Origin: Erythrocercus mccallii
Lineage: Eukaryota > Chordata > Aves > Passeriformes > Dicruridae
NCBI GenBank assembly: GCA_013397435.1
Contig: VZRG01000164.1
Coordinates: forward strand, 763,042 to 827,041
Direction: 5' to 3'
DNA length: 64,000 bases
In this document: positions 29,101 through 38,100 of the stretch, piece by piece
Position numbering within the stretch: position 1 is the first letter of the stretch
How the letters are laid out: the number at the start of each line of letters is the position of its first letter
Position numbers and translations under genes: made by a program
Notes under the pieces: model-generated
What the model was told of the DNA's origin: nothing
The model's input: the letters and a program-made list of their open reading frames with translations, nothing else
The model's database searches: none

Positions 29101-32100
29101 ATACAATTATGTATTTATATAATTTCGATTTAGTTCAGTTCATTAGCATGCAAGTTGCAGCACTGGGTCTCAAAACCTCAGGAAAGTGGGCAATGAAAAA
29201 TTGCTGAGGTCACCTGTGTCAATTCTGCCAGCAGCCAAGAACAGACACATCCAAAAAGCCTTTAAAGTTTCTGAACACACTCAACTCTTCTCCCCTGGAT
29301 TATCATGTGTTCTGGTGGCAGTTCTTTGATCAGAAAGTTCAAGCTTTCCTATTGAAACTAAGGTAACAGTTTGTTTTTCCAAATACATGCTGCAACATAT
29401 AAAAACAGTATTTTATCCTTACTACTGGCTTTTTCCAGATTTTAGCTTGCAGGCACACTTCTGGTAAATGTTATCTCTGTTATCTCTATCACATTGCTAT
29501 CTGATGACTACTCAATAGCACAATGATCTAACAATACTTTTAAATGAAACTAGAAGTCAAAGTAATTTCCTCTTTACAGGACAAAATTACTTAGACCCTC
29601 CTAAAACACCATAAACAAGGGAATAATTATATTTAGCATGTTATTAGGCAGTTAAATCTTGTTTTATCTTATAGGCAATTCAAATTACCTTAAGAGCTAC
29701 ACCCTGTCTAGCAAAAACATTGCTATTTTGCATTTAAAACACAATTAGCTTTCACAGAATCAAAGAGTGGGTCAGGCTGAAGGGACTACACTGGGTCATC
29801 TGGTCCAACCTCCCTGCTCAAGCAGAGTCATCCTAGAGCACATGGCACAGGATTGTGTCCAGATGGTCCTTGAATATCTCCAGTGGCAGAGACTCCACAA
29901 CTTCTCTGGGCAACTTGTTCCAGTGTGTGCACCCACACAGTAAAGGACTTCTTCCTCATATTCAGGTGCAACTCTTGTGTGTATCAGTTCTGCACATTGT
30001 CACTTGTCCTATCCCACTTACAAAAAATATAATGAAGAGTTACATTTTTCCCCTGGATCTCATATGCCAGTAGTTGCTTTCAGCACAGTTTTTACTTATC
30101 AAAGGGAAACAAAGAAAATTTAATCTTAATCAAGTTCTTAATTGTTTCAGTACAGCTGATTTTGATCCCTACTCGGCCAACAGACAGCAGGATTTTGGAA
30201 AACTCTTTCACTATCCTCCAGCTTCAGCAGGCTAAAGGCAGAACAATTCCTCAACATGTATTTTTCCCTTTTAAATGGAGTTTTAAAAAGCAGCTCTCTG
30301 TTCTTCAGAAGGTGGCTTTTAGGGAGATTAGAAGTTGCACTTTAGCTATTGTCTTTGAAAACTACCACATAAATTCCAATATCAATGAAACTCACACTGC
30401 CCAAAATTTCAGACAGCTGAGAATACTCGTGTTTGGCAAAGAATTGAAACGCTACCTATATACTGAAATCTTTCTTGCACTCTGCTTTGTTAACATGAAA
30501 AAGAGGCCAGCACTTGACCAGAATAACAAGAATCACATTTGGTTAAGACATAAATCCAAACAGAACTTTAAAAAACCAAATCCCTAGCTCAGTTTCCATG
30601 GGATTTTCCCATGGATTTTTGTTGGGGGGAGGGGGCAGGGAGTAGTTTGGAGGAGGTGATGGTGCTGGGTTACCTTGAGGCTTGCTGAACTTCAACTTGA
30701 CAACTAAACTCTCCTAACAATGTCACTTAATAACAGGCATTTAGATAAGTGGAGCATACAGTATTCAACCCAGATTGGTTTCCCTCCAAACTAGACCCAA
30801 GCCTTGCATCACCATCTACAAATCTCCCTATTTAAGAAACATTACAAACAAAAATGCTCAGAGGAAAAAAGGCCACCTTACTTATATAGGAACACACAGC
30901 AGGTCCTAATGCCTCCAGGGGCTGTGGGGCTGCCTGGCCTCTGTGTCAGCAGCAGGGGACACATAGCAGTGACAGGTAAAATCAGTAACTCCCTCTGCTC
31001 TCCCTCCATCACTGACTCTGCTGCACCTTGCATATACAAGCTTGGGTTGATAAATAGTAGGGAAACAACAAAAAACCATTCTCTTGGCCTCTAATTTTAT
31101 GTGCTTTAGCTGCTCATTTGATGCACTGCAGAAGCACATTAGATAACACAGGTTGGATTGACAGCTCAGTTTGGCTGTAACTGTTCCTGGGCTGGAGGAC
31201 GAGGGATACAAGTTACTGCCCTGTGAGGTCCCACAGAGCACATGGGGCAGGGGAAATGAGACTGGGAAGATGCATGGACTGGAAACATTTGAGAAAACAG
31301 CAGACAGCACTTAGGAGCAAGAGCTCTGAAGAGGGCGAAGTGAGGGGAAATAGTGTTGATAGTGAAAGTGGAGAGGGAGCTGAGAAACACTAGGGGGTGT
31401 AGATATTTAAGGCATGGCAAAAGGAGCAAATTCAAGGCCCTGCTGTTACAGAAAAGACGGCACACGTGCAATCTGAAAGACACATAGAAATGCCACTTTC
31501 CTAAGCACAAGCCTCTCAGCAGTCTGAGAGCAGCTGTTTGGACATGCTGGCTGTGAGCTGTGCGAGCTATTAACTTTGTGGGGATTTCCAGGTCAGCAGC
31601 CATGTCAGCTAGCTGCCGTTTGTGACCCTCTTTTGTCATCATTGCCACAGATCTTCCTCTGATTATTCTTGGATCTGAGCACAGCCTCTTTTTGAAGGGG
31701 AAATGGCAACAAGAATGACACTGGTTATCAGGCTCAGTTTTATGAAACAGAATAAATTATTACAGAGGTTTTATTTGCTGAATATCTGTGTTAAGATTAA
31801 AGGATTCTATTTATTTTCAACATAGTAATAGAGGACCACATTTAGCTCCTAATTAGAGTGCTACAAGTTACTACTGATCTCTTAATTCAGCACAAGTTAC
31901 ACAAAATTGCAGGAAGATATCACCACCTTACCAGAAAGACAAGAAACTACACTTCAAAACCAGCTACAGAGATAGTCAAAGCAAACAAATTTCAGACAGT
32001 GTGCCAACAAAAATACTTAATTGTTGTACTGTTATTCTCCCTAAGAGCCTTCAATATGTGCTTTCTGGAGCAGAAGGTGACCCTAAGTCACTTATGCATG

Positions 32101-35100
32101 TGTAAAGGAAGTCCAGCAGTTCCAAGGAAATTCCTTAGCAGCAGTTACTAGGAACAATAGAGAGGGGAAGCAAGGGATAATAAAAAGGACAAAAGGAGGA
32201 AGCCAGAAATTTGTAGGAGAGGACATATATAATTAAAATTGTGATGTTAGAAAAAGGAGTTGGGGAGCGTATATATGAAATTTCATTATCATCCATGGTA
32301 ACTCCTCCGTCAACTGTACATTTCCACAAATTTTGTGAGAACAGAAATCAAACTAAAGACATACATTGGTACAGGCTTTGACCATGACAAAATGCTGCAA
32401 AAGAGCAAAAAGATTCTGCATCTCTTTGAGCATGTAAAAGTAATTATCATTTCCTAAGGCCATGACTCAAAAACATTAATTCTGTCCAATTTACTCAGTT
32501 ACTCAGGATGACAATGAGAACATTTCAGAGTTCATCTGAGAACTCAGCTACAATGTGAAATGCTATTTAGACTGGTGATTTTCCTAAGCATCTCAGCAAA
32601 CTCATCTCAACCTCACCCCTGTCACCACATTAATAATTTCTTTCTAAAACTGCAAAGCCCCAGCTGGCTTCTATTCTGCACTGTATCAGGGTTATAAGCC
32701 TGGAGACATCAATACCAATGCACACGCTGGACAAAAACATACTGTGTGTCTCTCACAGAAAGATCTTTGTTGATGTTGATACAATTATAACCTTCCTATA
32801 ATGCAGTGGACCAAAATATATAAAGAACTAAAAAAAAAAAAAAAATTTGCTCTAAAATAAAGAAAACACGTTTAAACTTCCCTTTTTCCCCCAACTCTCT
32901 GGCAATCTATAAGCAAGGTCACAAAAATTGCTTCTGTTTCTGTTTTCCAGCTACACACCCTGCACCTACAAAAGCTGGCCCAGACCACAGAATTAATATT
33001 GCAGTAAGTTGCTGCAGCCATAAGCTGTCTTGAAGATCTCTTTGTCATTTGAAGATACACCTCATTAAAGAAAAATCTGACCCTTTAAGTGATTCTTACA
33101 CAAAGATTTTTGCTGATGCTTGAGTGATCCCTTGATTTGTTCTTCCACACCTGCTCCTGTATGTGAGTTCTTCTGATGCCCTTTAACTGGAGAACCCAAG
33201 CCAGGTGTTGATAAAGCAAAAGGTTTAGAACAGTAAGAAGAAAGGGGCTCTCCAGGAAAGGGCCAAGCTAGGAGCTGGGGCAACCCTGGAAGAGTCCATG
33301 CCCTCACCAATGGGACAGTGCCCCCAGGACCCCAGCCTGCAGGCAGACACAGGGGCAAGTTACAGGCTCCAGAGACAGCCCCAACAAGGCAGGGTGAGCC
33401 CAGGAGCCCAGTCAGGCGCAAAAGGAGACAGAGCTACCACATGAGTATGGGTAGCCCATCCAGCAGAAGTGCCAGAGACAGACCTGGGCTTCTACCATAT
33501 TTACTGAGTGAGGCTGCTCAGGCTGCTAGTACTTGTAGCTAAATAAAGAGAAATAAACTAATGTGCTTAGAAATAACCCTTTAGAGTATTGCTTTAATGA
33601 TACCTGTGGTTCTGAGTCTGAGAATAGCTTAATTTTCTTCTAGGTATTGAAAAGTCTAACATAGATCTAGGAGTCTAGACTGCAAGGGAAAATCCCACTG
33701 TGTTCTGCAAGATTTGCCAGGGAATCCAGAGTACTGGGAAATCATGATGTTTCCACACATGTGCATGGAAATGTGTGGGTGTAAGGCCATAGGACCCCTG
33801 GGCTGTGTGGTTTTTATGCTATTTGCATTCTCTCAGTTTTACACTGTGCTCCACTAAGACGAGGTGGGGAGTGGAACATTCTGGAAAGAGCAGGGAAGAA
33901 TGTCCTTTGTCATGGGAGCTCCTGAATACTTCCTTGTTCCTCTGCTCTGAGATACCAGAGGGTGTATCAGGCTAGGCAATCATATCAGTGAGCTGCCAGC
34001 CAGCAGCTGTTGCAGTGGCTGAAAAGAGGAGCAAGGAGCAAAGCCACAGAGCTCTTACAACTGGATGCTTTCTGAGTCATCAGAGGAAGTGGTAGATCTT
34101 GCTGCAGATGGAAGTTAATGTGGTTGTAGGCTTCACCTGGCTCATCATTTCACCATATCACAGGCTGTTGCCTGAAGGGACAGGGACACATCTGTGAGTG
34201 CATGGCCTGTACCAGGATAACTTCACCCTGGGCTCAGCCCCCCTCATGGTGGGGGCTGCTCGCTGACAAATAGTTATTGGTGGTTTGTGGATTCCATGGA
34301 GGTTCCAACAGTTGTCATAGAACTACTTCCTCCCAAAGACAACTACATTTCAAACTGATAGCACCAAAGTGGTACATACTGTGAAAACAAATGGTCAAGC
34401 ATCCATACAAACTACGCAGTCTCTGACTCACCCTTAATTAACACAACATTATTGACATAAAAAAAATGTTCCTTTATCAGACTTATGGTTTGATATAAAT
34501 CCTTAAAGGGAAGATAATTGCTCTTACTGTTCCTATGTGCCCCCATCTCTCCAGTCAACAGGGACTGGATTCAGTTACGTTTGGATGATCAAACTGACAG
34601 TCTATATTCCTACGGCTGTTGGCAGCCAGCATAAGTCAGAGCAGCCCTGAAGTTGATTTAATTTATACTGATGGACCTGGTAGAACAGACTGACCTCAGA
34701 ATGAACTTCATCCTACCTTTTTAGCCTTTTTCCTTACCTAGGCTATATGCTACTCAGTGCAGCCTATTGAGTAAATCAATATGGACACATGCATGCATTT
34801 TATTTTTCAGTTGAATAATTGAAAGCCACTGAATAACTTCCCTGATTCTTAAGTAGGTCTAAGACTGCCTCCAGGAAATTCTTTCCTGATTTTGTTTTGA
34901 GCTGGAATATAATCTGGGCAAAACAGTGTAAATAATCATGCAGAGCAGTCAATACAGTTCATAGTTTCTAGAGATTTAACATATTTAGATGGCATCTGAA
35001 CTAGGGATGTAAATAAAAGCTATACTTTTAGGGAACAATTTTTTAAAAGACCAACGGTTACTGTAACTCTGGAACCCAGTAATATAATATTGCTACTGCA

Positions 35101-38100
35101 AGTAAGAGGCTACAGGCTCTGTACTGAGTTTTAAAGACCACAGCACAGGAGGTTGCCACCTTTGATTTGCCTGAACTTGTGTTTTCGTTTTAACTTGGGT
35201 TAGCTTTACCTTTTTTAAGTTTTCCTGGCCAGACAACTCTGGTTATTTCTCATATGTTCACTTGTCATTGTATAACACCATCGTAATTTTATACAGATAG
35301 AAGTAGCAAGTGGCCATTCAGTGCAGAATGAGATATTTATGATTAACAAAGCAGTGCAGAAGAACACAGACCCAGTATAATAGAAGAGGCCTTGAGAGGT
35401 GGAGATGAACTGTACTGGAGTATCTGGGATGATAAGAGGTGGGGCACAGACTGGCCTTGAGGACCCCATGGCCATAAATAAGTCACCAGTATTCAGTTAA
35501 AATTCAGAGCTATAGCTGGACAAATCTAATTTCTAAGTATCAAGAAAAAATAACAGGTAGCTAACCTATGTAAAAGACACCATATACATTCAGGTGTACC
35601 ACATACATTTGAATGTATCCCAGAGATGCAGACCAATAGAAACAAGCAAAGTATAAAAGCACGCTAGCAAACATAAGTGACCCCAAGTGCACCCTCAAGT
35701 GAAAAAGGAGCCATCAACACCACATTCCTCCAGGTAAAGTACTGTATATCATGACTTGCCATAACAACCCCATCACCTCCCATCTGCAGCTGTTGACATG
35801 ACCCAGAGCAGCAGTGGAAAGGTGAGCATAACCCCAGAGAAAGAACTAGAAACTCAGTGCTCATGTAACAATTTTAGCTGTATTAGTGAGAGGAGGAGGA
35901 GGCAGAGGAGAATTTTAATACAGGTATATTTATCTGTGAGGATCTTAACTAATAGTGGCTTAAATTGTTAAGATTTCAATTCTAGTAACAAGTTCTTGCT
36001 TCATGTAGAACGTTTACCCATAAATAAGGTTTATTTTGTATAGTCTTATGTTCAATCAACAGTTCTCTTCATGTCCAAATAACTGAAGCAGACCATCTAA
36101 ATCAATAGGTAAGTATTATGGCCTATTACTGTGGGACTGAAGCTTTCCAACTTGCTGTGTGCTGAATTTTTTGCTATCTATAAACCTCTACAATAATAAA
36201 ACATCAATATTTGATGCTCTGACACATCTGGCTCAGCTCTCTAAGATCTTTTGGTAGATATTATCTGTTTTCTAGGAATAAACATATAGATATAAATGTA
36301 TATATTCAGATTAGCTGACCCTAATTTGACTTCATTGTTATATATTTTGAAAGGCTGTTTATGAATCTATCCTTCAGCTAGTTTGCATAAGTGTCTTTGT
36401 ATCTCAAGCATTTTTGGAGTAGATGAAATTACTTCATTTCTTAAAAAAAGTTCCAAATTCAAATCAATCTGGTTTTTTTCTGCATTCTAGGATCCTGTGA
36501 CAAGGACTTCTTATGTGTAACTTCTTCCAAGTTCTTTCTCATTACAGAACTCCTGCTATTCCTTACTGACTCTTTGTGGGTCTTACATTAAAGTTCTTGT
36601 TGTTTTGCTTTTCTGGTTTCACTTCTCCCACTGTGTATGCTCCCAAACTCTTCAAAGTTTAAATCCACATATAATTTTGGTTCTAAGCTTCACTCTCATG
36701 TAATAAAAGGCTCTCTAGATAAAAGATATCCTTTTGTCTCTAGATAAAAGTATGCTCTCACATGGTAGCAGAAAAAGGGAAAGAATATGATAAGGTACCT
36801 CTACAATTTTACCCCCAGAGTGTTCAGTGTCTAAAACCAGCATGAAATGCCCAAGAAATGCAAACAAAAATTAGCAAGAGGTATGACTAAGACCTCACAT
36901 CCTTTGCACTCATAAGAACACCAAAAGAAATTTTTAACACAGAATAACAATATTCAATAAATAATAATAACAATAAAATGACAGTAAGAACCTTTTCTGT
37001 AAAAAAAGATGCACTGTGATGGTGACAGCTCTGTCAGATTTATGTAACTTACCTGAAGCGGCTGTGTGTCTGTGTTGTGTAACTGGTATTCCTGCATCTT
37101 GAACCAACATTACAGAAAAGGGTCTGCATGAAAGGATAAAGGCCCCGACTTGGTAAATCACGAGCTTCTAAGTAACCTAAAACCAAGCAGCAGAAGTAAG
37201 ATGAATAACATTACATTTGCAAACTGTACCATCACATTGTGTCCCCTTGTGCTAAAAGGTCTCTTTGTCACCTGCAAGCAATGAAGTTGTATCAATGTCA
37301 GGTGTCTCATTTAAGAAAAACTCAGTCATCACAGGAAATTAGTAACCTCTGCTACATGTGAAATTTGAGAGCAATCTTTGAAAAGCTGATTTTCCTGGTA
37401 ATAACGTTATTGCAGTATTGCGTGGTTGCTAGCCTCTCTGCCCAAAATCATGTGACCTGGATTGGAATATAGACTTCTTCACAAAGTGGTATCTCCTCTT
37501 TTCTCATAGGCTTTCAAAAAATGAAGGAACTTGTATTCAGCAATATCTAAACATGAATCAATCAAGACTGTCTATACAGCCACTTTTCCATAGCTCTGGA
37601 ATTATCCATATCTCTCCATAAAGTAAATGTATATAGTGCAGGCTAGATTATCTCCAGATATTTCACTCTACAGATCTAGAATTGTTTTACCAAACTGATT
37701 TTTAATGTAGCTAAAGCTCGTTTATCCCTATTTTACTGGCATTGGTGAATAGCAGAATAATAAACTGAATAGATTATAATTAATCTATAATGTCTATCTA
37801 AATAGAATATAATAAATCGTAAAGCATACTTTCCTAAATGAACTTATATTTTGACAAGATAAAAGCAGAAATACCTTTATAAGATGGAGGGATTCATAAC
37901 AAGTTTTGAAGTGTTAAAGGAAATTGAAGAATTTAACAAAATAATTATTCTCAATCCCAGGAAGTGGGTAGGAGTAAGGTTCATCTTATCTAATTGCAAA
38001 TATCCACCTCTGAGACAGTCATCTAAACTCCATTACTCAATAGAAAGCAATAAATACAACTAAAACCTAAGTAATCTCCCTTGCTCCAAAGGTGATGTTT

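Noticed and set aside
29855..30073. 72-codon plus-strand frame
   Set aside because: Antisense reading of a CR1 fragment.
31166..31648. 160-codon minus-strand open frame in ABCA13 intron 3
   Set aside because: No recognisable domain, no matching splice sites in ABCA13 phase; could be an unidentified old repeat.
33770..34320. Less AT-rich stretch with a CAGCCCCC/GGGGGCTG hairpin, possible old LTR
   Set aside because: No terminal TG...CA boundaries, primer-binding site or second copy could be identified.
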